From CAIQPV01 sp964480365 (GTDB lineage: Bacteria; Pseudomonadota; Gammaproteobacteria; Burkholderiales; Gallionellaceae): a stretch of 64,000 nucleotides of DNA. Position 1 is the first letter of the stretch. Each line of letters opens with the position of its first letter. Of this stretch, positions 20,074 to 28,359 are shown in pieces. Below the pieces are notes generated by a model. It was not told the DNA's origin. It did not search any database and was given only the letters and a program-made list of their open reading frames with translations. A program made the position numbers and the translations under genes. The stretch spans positions 231,461 through 295,460 of the forward strand of contig CAYZPM010000001.1 of the NCBI GenBank assembly GCA_964480365.1, given 5' to 3'.

Positions 20074-20478
20074 ATGTCACACCATCAAGAACACTGTAAT
20101 TATGTCGAAAAGTTTCGTGCCGAACTTGAATCTCTGGAAAATCAAGCGGGGATCAGAGACGAAATCGCTTCTTCCTCGGAATACCATGGGTCAGATGTTT
20201 TTCGTCGTGTGTATTTCGGGGTTGCAGACAAAACCCTTCGAAAGGCATTGATTGCGAAAGTAAGAGAGCTGACACAAGAAGTCAATCTTGAACACTTTCC
20301 ATCAAATATCGCAGATGCAAAAGAGTCTCTTGAGGCTGTAAGAAATAGAGAGACCGCTAAAAAGACATTGTTTGCTGCGCTTAGTGCTAGTACCTTGCCT
20401 AGTCCGTTGCCAAACGGTGTAGAAAGCAAGTACGAAAACTCAATTAAGTTTTTCGACCATTGCATGGCAACCCTATAA
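20074..20478 (+). CDS. Hypothetical protein, 134 residues
   Basis: I do not recognise this protein. It starts MSHHQEHCNYVEKFRAELES after a good GAGGAG site. It is soluble, rich in charged helices, with no signal peptide or membrane segment. Codon and base use are more AT-rich than cca upstream, and it follows the toxin-antitoxin pair, so it probably belongs to the same acquired patch between cca and the glycosylase gene. No function can be assigned. Confidence 0.6.
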   Translation: MSHHQEHCNYVEKFRAELESLENQAGIRDEIASSSEYHGSDVFRRVYFGVADKTLRKALIAKVRELTQEVNLEHFPSNIADAKESLEAVRNRETAKKTLFAALSASTLPSPLPNGVESKYENSIKFFDHCMATL

Positions 20479-20528
20479 GCCTCAACTTTTCCGCGCGTTC
20501 CGTGTTTTCGAATTGCGGATTTCTTGGA

Positions 20529-21023
20529 TCAAAGCCCTATAGCAACTCGCCATGCCTGCAACTTATCTTCATAGCACATTCCGGCATGGGCCGGGCTGGT
20601 CGAAGGAAGCAGACAAAACTTGAGCGGCGGCAATACTTGTTTGTCCTGCACAAATTTTCTGAAGCATTGCTCGGCCTTGCTGCCATTGAAAAATACCTGC
20701 GTGATATGCGGATGCTGCTCGAAGAAAGATTTGAAATCGTTTGCGGATTCTTTCTTGATATGAGAATCCAGACTGGTTTTGCGCTCGCACGAGGCAAGCA
20801 CATCCCATAACGCGATACCGGAAGATTTCAGAAATCGAAGCCTCTCCATGTAGGGAGTTTCTGGTTTTGCACCAAACAGTTCGCCCATGATTTTCCAGAA
20901 GGCGTTCTGCGGATTAGCGTAATACTGGTTTTGTTCCAGCGATTTCTTTCCAGGCATACTGCCCAGAATCAACGTTCTTGCGTCAGCGTTACTTACCGGC
21001 AGGAAGCTGTGGATAGGCGACAT
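20529..21023 (-). CDS. DNA-deoxyinosine glycosylase (UDG superfamily family 6)
   Basis: A 164-residue protein starting MSPIHSFLPVSNADARTLILG. The GSMPG motif, QYYANPQNAFWKIMG and the LPSTSPAHA motif near the C-terminus are those of the hypoxanthine-DNA glycosylase branch of the uracil-DNA glycosylase superfamily. It would remove deaminated adenine (hypoxanthine) from DNA in base-excision repair. A mismatch-specific UDG is the alternative. The gene stands alone and is followed by the toxin-antitoxin patch on the opposite strand. Confidence 0.82.
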   Translation of the reverse strand: MSPIHSFLPVSNADARTLILGSMPGKKSLEQNQYYANPQNAFWKIMGELFGAKPETPYMERLRFLKSSGIALWDVLASCERKTSLDSHIKKESANDFKSFFEQHPHITQVFFNGSKAEQCFRKFVQDKQVLPPLKFCLLPSTSPAHAGMCYEDKLQAWRVAIGL

Positions 21024-21047
21024 TTCTGAGTTGAAAATCGAGTGTAA

Positions 21048-22202
21048 TTACAGCAGACGCGACTGGTCGCCGCGCGCAAAGCCGCGTAACGGTTGTTCCA
21101 TGCCTTTACCCAATGCGATCACCTTGAACAATTCGCCCATTTCAGCCGGGCTGGTGAGCTTTTGCAACTGCGTGGACAGCGGCAGATAGTCGCGCAGTTT
21201 TTCCGGGTCGCTCTCTGCCAGGAAATCGGCAATGCCGCAGTTGATTAAAAAATGTGCCTGCGTGGTGTAGCCGAGCAAATGCGCGCCGTTGTCTATGGCG
21301 CTCTCGGCGGCGGCGGTGAAATCCACATGCGCGGTGATGTCCTGCAAGCCCGGCAGAAAGAAAGGATCGTCGTGCGCGTGGTGGCGGTAGTGGCACATCA
21401 GGGTGCCTTGGCTGCGCTGCGGATGATAATACTCGCCGGCCCCGAAGCCATAGTCGATGAACAGCAGCACGCCTTGTTGCAAGTACCCGCAAAGGCTGGC
21501 GACCAAGCCACGCGCAGCGAGGGAGATTTCGCTCAGATAATTGTCCGGCACACGGATGCTTTGCGCGACTTCAAGCAATGCGGGATTTTCTGGCTGACGT
21601 TCCTGCCACACGAATTCCCCCCCTTCGCTCGCTACGCCGCGTTCCGCGATGCCCGCAACTTTCCAACGCAGCAAATGCACCGGCAGTGCATCCAGCACTT
21701 CGTTGGCGATGACAGCACCGGAAATCTTTTCGGGTAGCGCATCAAGCCAATGCACTCGTACAGACAGGTGCGGCACACGCTGCAGTAAGAATTCTTGCTG
21801 GCGTTCGCGCAAGTCGGCGCTTACTTCTAGTATGTCATAGCGCTCCGGCAGGCAATCCAACCGTTCCAGTTCGCCTAATACATCGGCGGCAAGCTTGCCG
21901 CTGCCCGCGCCTAGTTCGAGAATATACGGCGCGCTTTGCGCCATGATGTCGGCCACTTGCCGTGCCAGCGTGCGCCCGAACAATGGCGAGATTTCAGGTG
22001 CGGTAACGAAGTCCCCGGCTGCACCGAACTTGCGCGCGCCGGCGCTGTAGTAGCCCAGCCCCGGCGCATACAACGCCAGCTCCATGAAGCGCGAAAACGG
22101 AACCCAGCCGCCTTGTGCGGCGATGTCATGATGGATGAGAGCGCACAACTTATTGCTGTGCATCTGGGCTTCGGCAGTGGGTTGGGGCAGAGTTGCGGGC
22201 AT
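21048..22202 (-). CDS. MidA/NDUFAF7-type class I SAM-dependent methyltransferase
   Basis: A 384-residue protein starting MPATLPQPTAEAQMHSNKL. Family stretches are GYYSAGARKFGAAGDFVTAPE, the SAM motif ELGAGSGKLAAD, IANEVLDALPVH and FIDYGFGAGEYYHPQR. Relatives methylate an arginine of a complex I subunit in mitochondria, and bacterial roles are poorly known. It is divergent from the pteridine reductase gene. The DNA for residues near GIAERGVASEGG is G-rich, but the protein match seems native. Confidence 0.85.
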   Translation of the reverse strand: MPATLPQPTAEAQMHSNKLCALIHHDIAAQGGWVPFSRFMELALYAPGLGYYSAGARKFGAAGDFVTAPEISPLFGRTLARQVADIMAQSAPYILELGAGSGKLAADVLGELERLDCLPERYDILEVSADLRERQQEFLLQRVPHLSVRVHWLDALPEKISGAVIANEVLDALPVHLLRWKVAGIAERGVASEGGEFVWQERQPENPALLEVAQSIRVPDNYLSEISLAARGLVASLCGYLQQGVLLFIDYGFGAGEYYHPQRSQGTLMCHYRHHAHDDPFFLPGLQDITAHVDFTAAAESAIDNGAHLLGYTTQAHFLINCGIADFLAESDPEKLRDYLPLSTQLQKLTSPAEMGELFKVIALGKGMEQPLRGFARGDQSRLL

Positions 22203-22247
22203 GGTCAGGTATAATCTATAAGAAATGGAAGTGTAGTGGAGAGTGCG

Positions 22248-22988
22248 ATGCAAGGCAAAGTCGTATTGGTAACAGGAGGGGCAAAGCGCGTGGGCGCGGC
22301 GATTTGCCGCAGGCTGCATGCGACGGGGTCGAACATCGCGTTGCATTATCGTTCATCCGGGCAGGAAGCACTGGAGTTGCAAACCGAGTTGCAGGCGCTG
22401 CGGCCTAACTCGGTGTTGGCGGTGCAGGCCGATTTGCTCAATTCTCATGACCTGTCCAAGCTGGTGGATGAAACCATACAACATTTCGGGCGGCTGGACG
22501 CACTGGTCAACAATGCCTCCAGTTTTTTTCCAAAATCTTTGGACGAAACGGATGAACAGGTGTGGAATAACCTGATCGGCACTAACCTGAAAGCACCGCT
22601 GTTGCTGGCAAAGTCGGCGGCGACTGAGTTGCGCCGCAATCGCGGCGCCATCGTCAACATCGTGGATATCCATGCCAACCGCCCGATGCATGGCCATCTG
22701 TTGTACAGCGTTGCCAAGGCAGGGCTGCTTGGACTTACGCGCGCGCTGGCCCAGGAACTGGCCCCTCATGTGCGTGTCAATGGAGTGTCTCCCGGCGTCA
22801 TCGTCTGGCCGGAACATGCTGATTGGGACGATGAGTTGCGCCGAAAAAAAATCGTGGATCATACGCTGCTCAAGCGTGAAGGCGAACCCGACGACATTGC
22901 CAAGACCGTGCAGTTTCTTTTGAATGATGCGCCTTATATCACCGGGCAGATTATTGCGGTAGATGGTGGAAGAAGCATTAATCTTTAA
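22248..22988 (+). CDS. Pteridine reductase (SDR family)
   Basis: A 246-residue SDR protein starting MQGKVVLVTGGAKRVG, with GGAG 9 bases before the ATG. TGGAKRVG in place of the common TGxxxGIG, plus YSVAKAG and PGVIVWPE, are typical of bacterial pteridine reductases, which reduce dihydro- and oxidised pterins with NADPH. The ttcA gene follows after only 9 bases, so the two are co-transcribed. Confidence 0.85.
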   Translation: MQGKVVLVTGGAKRVGAAICRRLHATGSNIALHYRSSGQEALELQTELQALRPNSVLAVQADLLNSHDLSKLVDETIQHFGRLDALVNNASSFFPKSLDETDEQVWNNLIGTNLKAPLLLAKSAATELRRNRGAIVNIVDIHANRPMHGHLLYSVAKAGLLGLTRALAQELAPHVRVNGVSPGVIVWPEHADWDDELRRKKIVDHTLLKREGEPDDIAKTVQFLLNDAPYITGQIIAVDGGRSINL

Positions 22989-22997
22989 ATCGAGAAT

Positions 22998-23846
22998 ATG
23001 AACGCAATTACTCAACCCATTCATTTAGAGCATCACTCTGGCAACTTCAATCGTCTGCGCGGACGCTTGGAGCATCAGGTCGGCAAGGCAATCGGCGATT
23101 TCAACATGATCGAAGAAGGCGACACGGTGATGGTGTGCATGTCTGGCGGCAAGGATTCTTACACCATGCTGGAAATCCTGCGCGCACTGCAACGGCGTGC
23201 GCCGATCAATTTCAAATTGATCGCCATGAATCTGGACCAAAAGCAGCCGGGCTTCCCCGACCATGTGCTGCCGGAATACCTGAAATCCATCGGTGTGGAA
23301 TTCCACATCGAAACACAGGATACCTATTCCATCGTCAAGGAAAAAATTCCCGAAGGAAAAACCACCTGTTCACTGTGCTCGCGCCTGCGTCGCGGCGTTA
23401 TTTACCGAGTGGCGGGTGAGCTGGGTGCCAACAAGATCGCGCTGGGACATCACCGCGACGATATGGTAGAAACGCTGTTCCTGAACATGTTTTTCGGCGG
23501 CAAGCTGAAGGCCATGCCGCCCAAGCTGGTCACCGACAAGGGCGACCACATCGTCATTCGTCCGCTGGCTTATTGCCCCGAGAAAGACATCGCCCGCTTT
23601 GCGCGCGTCATGGAGTTCCCCATCATCCCCTGCAACCTGTGCGGCTCGCAAGAAAACCTGCAACGCCAGAACATCAAGGAAATGCTTACCCAATGGGAGC
23701 ATCAATATCCGGGCCGCAGCCAAACCATCTTTACCGCCATGCAAAACGTCAAACCTTCGCATTTGCTCGACGCGAGTCTGTTCGACTTCAAGGGGTTGAA
23801 ACTAGGCGATGTGGTGGAAGAAGGGGATGTGGTGTTTGATGAGTAG
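22998..23846 (+). CDS. ttcA: tRNA 2-thiocytidine biosynthesis protein TtcA
   Basis: A 282-residue protein with the PP-loop ATPase motif SGGKDS at 49-54 and two CxxC pairs (CSLC near 123 and CNLC near 214) that hold the Fe-S cluster. It thiolates C32 of certain tRNAs in the cytosol. The length and motif order are standard. It follows the pteridine reductase gene and overlaps or touches the lipoprotein gene downstream. Confidence 0.95.
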   Translation: MNAITQPIHLEHHSGNFNRLRGRLEHQVGKAIGDFNMIEEGDTVMVCMSGGKDSYTMLEILRALQRRAPINFKLIAMNLDQKQPGFPDHVLPEYLKSIGVEFHIETQDTYSIVKEKIPEGKTTCSLCSRLRRGVIYRVAGELGANKIALGHHRDDMVETLFLNMFFGGKLKAMPPKLVTDKGDHIVIRPLAYCPEKDIARFARVMEFPIIPCNLCGSQENLQRQNIKEMLTQWEHQYPGRSQTIFTAMQNVKPSHLLDASLFDFKGLKLGDVVEEGDVVFDE

Positions 23847-24360
23847 CCTAGTCACCATGCTCAAATCGTATCTTGCCATATCGTGTGTGCTTTGCGCTGC
23901 GCTGTTGAGCGGCTGCGGAACATTACATAAAATTGAGCAAGAACAGACTATCACTGTCTCCAAGCCTATCAAGAATGTTCCGATCGTCGTCAGTTATCAG
24001 GGTGGCGTGTTTTATCGCGTGCAAGTAAACAATACCCTGCCATCCTCAATCCACTTGGTGTGGGATGAAAGCACCTATGTCACCACCACAGGAGAGTCTA
24101 TCCGGCTGCTTCACTTAAATAGCAAATACTTCCTTCCAGAATATGCGCCCGCGCAACAAGCTTCTTCTCTTATTTCTCCCGATTCACAATTTGAGGCCGA
24201 CTTTACCGGGGACGACTGGCTTGATTGTGCGAGAAGAAACTGCACACCGAGACCCAAAAACAGCGTCAATAACGCAAGGATATTTCTGACGTTCAACATC
24301 AAAGGCAAGATTGTCAGATGGCAAGGTGACATTGCTTTTGTGCCGCCCAAGAAACCTTGA
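23839..24360 (+). CDS. Hypothetical lipoprotein
   Basis: A protein of about 173 residues with a signal peptide (SYLAISCVLCAALL) ending in the lipobox LSGC, so it should be a lipid-anchored envelope protein. The mature part is beta-rich with two later Cys residues (DCARRNC) that could form a disulfide. I recognise no domain. The start at 23839 overlaps the ttcA stop by 8 bases. The ATG at 23857 is an alternative. Confidence 0.75.
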   Translation: MSSLVTMLKSYLAISCVLCAALLSGCGTLHKIEQEQTITVSKPIKNVPIVVSYQGGVFYRVQVNNTLPSSIHLVWDESTYVTTTGESIRLLHLNSKYFLPEYAPAQQASSLISPDSQFEADFTGDDWLDCARRNCTPRPKNSVNNARIFLTFNIKGKIVRWQGDIAFVPPKKP

Positions 24361-24393
24361 GCAAATGATGTTCAGGTGTCAATACTAAAAGTT

Positions 24394-24462
24394 CCGTTCG
24401 CCCTGAGCTTGTCGAAGGGTTTTGATTGCGTGGCTGGTGGTTCGACAAGCTCACCACGAACG
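24394..24462. repeat. Dispersed repeat, CCTGAGCTTGTCGAAGGG family, copy 1
   Basis: One unit (24394-24419, GTTCGCCCTGAGCTTGTCG core) is followed by the related opposite-facing unit GGTTCGACAAGCTCACCACG (24439-24462). The same pair in reverse orientation lies at 25662-25728, and a third single copy is inside priA. It lies between the convergent lipoprotein and YhcH genes. Confidence 0.85.
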
Positions 24463-24488
24463 TCCTAGTGGATTTTTTCTAAGCCTGA

Positions 24489-24944
24489 CTACGTTTGGGC
24501 TACCGCGATCTTGAAGATCGCCTTGCGGATATTCCCCGTGGCAACCAGCGGCGCATGCGCATCCTCCGGGAAGAAAATGCAGAACGCACCGGGGGGCGTG
24601 GCGATCCAGCTTGCCGGGACATCGCGAAAAAACTGGATATCCTTCTCTGCGCTGTAATCAGCCACCGGCTCGCGGCAATCTGGCAGCGGCTTCCAACCCA
24701 TCTCGTCCACGCCTTCCAGCACCAGTTGAATGTCGATGTACCTGCGATGGCATTCCAGCTTCGCCTGTTCGCGGCTGCGCCCGGCGACACTTTCCACGAT
24801 GACGAACAAATCATCACCTACGATGGGATAACGCCCCGGCGTTAGCGCGAGCAGGTCGGTGTTGCGGATAAATTCGAAGGCACGCGGGAACAGCGGATGA
24901 AGGGCGGCGTAGCGGTCAGATTGGGAGAGGGTGGAGAGAATCAT
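24489..24944 (-). CDS. YhcH/YjgK/YiaL family protein
   Basis: A 151-residue protein with the family stretches ECHRRYIDIQLVLEG and FCIFFPEDAHAP, whose Glu/His residues bind metal in the cupin-like barrel. Known relatives act on sugar anomers, for example in sialic acid use. No sugar genes lie nearby, so the substrate is open. The AAGGAAATTC ribosome site lies in the end of the HNH gene, 12 bases away, so the two genes form one transcript. Confidence 0.85.
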   Translation of the reverse strand: MILSTLSQSDRYAALHPLFPRAFEFIRNTDLLALTPGRYPIVGDDLFVIVESVAGRSREQAKLECHRRYIDIQLVLEGVDEMGWKPLPDCREPVADYSAEKDIQFFRDVPASWIATPPGAFCIFFPEDAHAPLVATGNIRKAIFKIAVAQT

Positions 24945-24956
24945 TCTGAATTTCCT

Positions 24957-25622
24957 TTAGTCGGTGACGTTGCTTTTTCCCAGATTACAGCTTGAGCACA
25001 AGGTTTGTAGATTTTCAAAAGTTGTTTCACCACCCTTACTCCAAGGAATGATGTGATCGATGTGTAACTCAACTCCGAGTTGTCTGGCTGGACTTGCTCC
25101 ACAACGTTGACATGTGAAGTTATCTCTAAGCATGATCTTGAACCGAAGGCGTAATGATGGATCGCGACCTGTTTGTTTTGCACCACGAGAAGAAATTATT
25201 TTTGGGGCTGGCGAATCGTTAGCATTCGCATACTCAATAAAATGCTCAAGTGCGCTTACCCAAGATGAAAACCTGCGGTTGTAAGCGCTTTGGGAAATCG
25301 TTGAAGGTGGGAACGCTAATTCAGCTCGCCGAGGTTGGCGTCCATAGTGTTGCCAAAGTATCAAGATGTTCTCGAACAACTTTTCGTCGGCAATATTGCT
25401 TTCATTTGAAACCGTCAGTTCGGCATGCTCCAGAGCTTTATTCCATGTGGCAAAGCGCCGTAAAACGGTGCTTGCATTGTGCTTCCCATATTCGCCGTAT
25501 ATTTTCTGCGTAACCTTTTTTGTCTGAGCGATTTCAGAAACGCGTTTGAGATCAGCTAGCAACTCCTCATCGCTGACCGGCGCATTTTTTATCCTAGCAA
25601 GCTCAAACTTATTGTTAAACAT
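24957..25622 (-). CDS. HNH endonuclease with two homing-endonuclease-associated repeats
   Basis: A 221-residue protein. Residues about 17-70 and 78-134 are two copies of a helical repeat with the pattern ...RRFATWNKALEHAEL / RRFSSWVSALEHFIEYA, known from homing-endonuclease-associated DNA-binding repeats. The C-terminal third is an HNH domain: CQRC, HIDHIIPWSKGG, then CSSCN. It is a DNA-binding nuclease. No intron or intein is visible nearby, so it is free-standing. Base composition is more AT-rich than the neighbours, in line with transfer. Confidence 0.82.
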   Translation of the reverse strand: MFNNKFELARIKNAPVSDEELLADLKRVSEIAQTKKVTQKIYGEYGKHNASTVLRRFATWNKALEHAELTVSNESNIADEKLFENILILWQHYGRQPRRAELAFPPSTISQSAYNRRFSSWVSALEHFIEYANANDSPAPKIISSRGAKQTGRDPSLRLRFKIMLRDNFTCQRCGASPARQLGVELHIDHIIPWSKGGETTFENLQTLCSSCNLGKSNVTD

Positions 25623-25661
25623 AAACCAGTTATATGTAATCCGAGTTATCCAACAAGCTAT

Positions 25662-25728
25662 CCGTGGTGAATTTGTTGAACCACACTCACTGTCGCTCCA
25701 CTCCCTTCGACAAGCTCAGGGCGAACGG
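25662..25728. repeat. Dispersed repeat, CCTGAGCTTGTCGAAGGG family, copy 2 (reverse)
   Basis: CCGTGGTGAATTTGTTGAACC at 25662 onward and CCCTTCGACAAGCTCAGGGC at 25703-25728 form the reverse complement of the element at 24394-24462. The two copies flank the YhcH-HNH gene pair in opposite orientation. Confidence 0.85.
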
Positions 25729-25815
25729 TTTGAGGTGTGTCGGGATTTGCAAAATCGAAACACGATGCCTTTCGCCATATCACCCCGCAATGGTATCTGC
25801 ACGCGATAGATAAGC

Positions 25816-26550
25816 TCAGAATTTATATCCCCGATGCACCGCCACCACCCCGCCCGTCATGTTGAAGTATTCGACGCGTTCCAATCCTGCGTCTTCCATC
25901 ATCTTCTTCAACTCTTCCTGTCCCGGATGCATGCGGATGGATTCGGCGAGGTAGCGATAACTCTCCGCATCGTTGGCGATAAGCTCGCCCATCTTGGGCA
26001 GCAGTTTGAACGAGTAGGCATCGTAAATTTTTTCCAGTGGTTTGGCTACTTTGGAAAACTCCAGCACGATCACTCTTCCTCCGGGTTTGATCACACGGCG
26101 CATTTCGCGCAGCGCGGCATCCTTGTGTGTGACGTTGCGCAAGCCGAAGGCGATGCTGACGCAGTCGAAGTAATTGTCGGGGAAGGGCAAGTGTTCTGCA
26201 TCGCATTGCGTGATCGGGGTGGCGATGCCTGCGTCGAGGAGGCGGTCGCGCCCCACGCGCAGCATGGCGTTGTTGATGTCGGTGAGTACGACTTGTCCGC
26301 TGCTGCCGACCTTTTTGAGAAACAAGCGCGACAAATCTGCCGAGCCGCCCGCCACGTCCAGCACGCGCTGCCCTGCTCTCACGCCGCTAATTTCGATGGC
26401 GAAACGCTTCCACAGGCGATGCAGGCCCGCCGACATCAGATCGTTCATCACGTCGTATTTGCTGGCGACGGAAGTGAATACGCTTGCAACGTGCTTGGCT
26501 TTTTCTTCTTCGGCAACGGTTTTAAAACCAAAATGGGTTGTTTTACTCAT
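25816..26550 (-). CDS. ubiE: Demethylmenaquinone / 2-polyprenyl-6-methoxybenzoquinol methyltransferase UbiE
   Basis: A 244-residue methyltransferase starting MSKTTHFGFKTVAEEEKAKHV with AGGAAC upstream. Family marks are KYDVMNDLMSAGLHRLWK, the SAM motif DVAGGSADL, and FGLRNVTHKDAALREM. It performs the C-methylation step of ubiquinone (and menaquinone, if made) synthesis. It appears monocistronic. Confidence 0.96.
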   Translation of the reverse strand: MSKTTHFGFKTVAEEEKAKHVASVFTSVASKYDVMNDLMSAGLHRLWKRFAIEISGVRAGQRVLDVAGGSADLSRLFLKKVGSSGQVVLTDINNAMLRVGRDRLLDAGIATPITQCDAEHLPFPDNYFDCVSIAFGLRNVTHKDAALREMRRVIKPGGRVIVLEFSKVAKPLEKIYDAYSFKLLPKMGELIANDAESYRYLAESIRMHPGQEELKKMMEDAGLERVEYFNMTGGVVAVHRGYKF

Positions 26551-26717
26551 GGTTGTTCCTTGATCCAAAAAAATCAGATTGCACGGAGGAGTGGATATTA
26601 TCGCAGTTCGCCACTTTAATTCACTTACAAAAGTTGCACTTCAGGGTTGAATCCGGTTAAATCCACGCCCTCTTGAACTGGAACACGCTTTAAACCTGAA
26701 TACGACTAGGGATTATC

Positions 26718-27365
26718 ATGCCAAACGAAGAACAAGCTGTCCTGGAATTTTTTGCACAGGAAGAAAATTTGCCATTGGCGCTTGCCGTGGCGGAGCAGGT
26801 GGATGGAATACGTCTGCGCATGAACAATACATTTTGGCGAGCCTTGCATGAAAGGGTCGCGGCGCTGATTGAGACGCGCGGTTTGCCGTGGGCCGTGGAA
26901 ATGACCGAGGATCGCAACACGCCGGATTGTGTAGTCGGGCTGCATCTACAACCCTTGTCGGATCAAGCGTTGTTTCTGCGCCTGATGATGGAGCAACAAT
27001 ATATGGGCGAAACTTTGCGCATCTATTATGGCGTGATGTGGAACACTACGCCCGCACCGGACAAGACCCGGCTTGCGGAAATAACGGCGTTGCGCGATGC
27101 ATTACAGGGCGAAGGTTTGAAAAACAATGAAAATTTTTTGGCCTGGAACTGGACGCCCTACCATCCGCGCCGCAGGGATTTTCTTCAGCGTTATTCCATT
27201 GCCGCCGATGCGCTGGTGAATGAGGTAAGCGGATTATTGAGCCACTTGTTGCTGGATCACGGCGATGCCTTGAATGCCGCCAATGCGGCTTTATGTGATG
27301 CGCCGCGTAGCGTGACGGTTTCGCTCGACCAGTTGCGCGTCAATATCGCAAAGCACTCTGAATAA
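26718..27365 (+). CDS. Hypothetical protein, 215 residues
   Basis: I do not recognise this protein. It starts MPNEEQAVLEFFAQEENLPL after AGGG, is acidic and soluble, and has Trp/Tyr-rich stretches (YYGVMWNTTPAP, FLAWNWTPYHPRRRDF). There is no signal peptide or membrane segment. Codon use resembles its neighbours, so it is probably a resident gene. It is convergent with the FliD-like gene. Confidence 0.7.
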   Translation: MPNEEQAVLEFFAQEENLPLALAVAEQVDGIRLRMNNTFWRALHERVAALIETRGLPWAVEMTEDRNTPDCVVGLHLQPLSDQALFLRLMMEQQYMGETLRIYYGVMWNTTPAPDKTRLAEITALRDALQGEGLKNNENFLAWNWTPYHPRRRDFLQRYSIAADALVNEVSGLLSHLLLDHGDALNAANAALCDAPRSVTVSLDQLRVNIAKHSE

Positions 27366-27374
27366 CAACTTTAA

Positions 27375-27493
27375 CGTGAAGCTCGCGAAGCGAAACCTTG
27401 TCGCCCTCTCCCGCTTGCGGGGGAGGGATGGGGAGGGGGAAACGGGCATTGCGAGTTTCAAAATCAGGGGCAGCATTTCTGCCATGCCCGTTA
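27375..27493 (+). repeat. Dispersed 119-bp repeat, GGGGAGGG family, copy 2
   Basis: It matches the element at 10586-10700 (opposite strand) from GTGAAGCTCGCG through the CCCTCTCCC / GGGGGAGGG hairpin to GCCATGCCCGTTA. Its last three bases (27491-27493) are the stop codon of the FliD-like gene on the minus strand, so the insertion may have trimmed or replaced that gene's 3' end. Confidence 0.85.
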
Positions 27494-28240
27494 GAGAGAA
27501 ACCATCTGCGTGTAGGCCGCTATACCGCCCGCTGCATTATTGCCTATGTTCGCGGTTTGCTGCTGGACGGTATTTTGTGAATTGGCTGCGAGTTTCTGTT
27601 GTCCTGTTGCCCTGGTTCCCGGATTTTTGGTGCGGGCACTCAATGTATTGCCTGCGCCACCGACGTTGCCGGTACTGGATAATTCTGTCTGGGAAGCTTG
27701 CACGGCCAGTGCGCCGACTTTGGCGAGTGTGTCCTGAACTGAACCCGGATTGGCCTGCATTGCGCTTTGCAGCACCTTGGCATCGACAGATATTGTTCCG
27801 TCCTGATTCACGCTGACGCCAATAGCCTTCAGATCAGCCGCATTGCTTCCGCTCGTCACAACATTTTTCAGGTTAATACTCGCCGAATTGGCCTGTCCAT
27901 TACCGGCAAGCGTGCCGGTTGAACTGCTGGCTGTGTTAACTATTTTGGTAGCGTTGTTGTAGGAGTTGGCAAAAGATTGTATGGCTTTGGTGGCATCCTC
28001 GACTGTGCTGGTCTTCGCCGGGGTGGTCAAAGTTCTTCCCGCTGACTGCACATCGACATAACTGGACTTGACTTGACCGAAGGGCGATAACTGCACGTTG
28101 GTCGCATCCACCTGCTGCCCAACGCTCTTGCTGGCGAGATCGTAAGCACCCGTCGCCAAGTCGGCCTTGGTCGACGCCGGAACGCCAGCCTTCTGGCCCG
28201 CTGTTACATTGCGAACCATACTATCAAGAGCTATAGCCAT
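27491..28240 (-). CDS. Orphan FliD-like (flagellar hook-associated protein 2-like) protein
   Basis: A 249-residue protein, Ala/Ser/Asn/Thr-rich with almost no aromatic residues and no Cys. Residues about 50-70 (QLSPFGQVKSSYVDVQSAGR) resemble the FliD N-terminal domain. Residues about 80-105 (VEDATKAIQSFANSYNNATK) and 135-180 (LKAIGVSVNQDGTISVDAKVLQ) resemble the FliD family core and C-terminal part. FliD itself is usually well over 400 residues, so this is a condensed form. No other flagellar gene is in the window. It may be a secreted filament-like or adhesin protein. The role is unproven. Confidence 0.6.
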   Translation of the reverse strand: MAIALDSMVRNVTAGQKAGVPASTKADLATGAYDLASKSVGQQVDATNVQLSPFGQVKSSYVDVQSAGRTLTTPAKTSTVEDATKAIQSFANSYNNATKIVNTASSSTGTLAGNGQANSASINLKNVVTSGSNAADLKAIGVSVNQDGTISVDAKVLQSAMQANPGSVQDTLAKVGALAVQASQTELSSTGNVGGAGNTLSARTKNPGTRATGQQKLAANSQNTVQQQTANIGNNAAGGIAAYTQMVSL

Positions 28241-28305
28241 GACAACCTCATGTAACCGTTAACAGCGTCAACGCGACACTTACGAACACATAATTAATTG
28301 TTTGT

Positions 28306-28334
28306 TTTATATAACATTTTATGTTATTTGTCAA
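28306..28334 (-). promoter_or_regulatory. Promoter of the FliD-like gene with a palindrome in the spacer
   Basis: On the minus strand TTGACA (28334-28329) and TATAAA (28311-28306) are 17 bases apart. The 17-base perfect palindrome ATAACAT-TTT-ATGTTAT at 28311-28327 almost exactly fills the spacer. A repressor bound there would block polymerase. The predicted leader is about 60 bases, with GAGG before the ATG at 28240. Confidence 0.7.
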
Positions 28335-28359
28335 TGCATATTTGATGCCGATTATGACG

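Noticed and set aside
21600..21660. Possible third in-frame repeat insertion, in the MidA-like methyltransferase (near GIAERGVASEGG)
   Set aside because: The DNA is G-rich, but the residues fit a variable native loop of this family as far as I can judge, and no second copy of the DNA is seen in the window.
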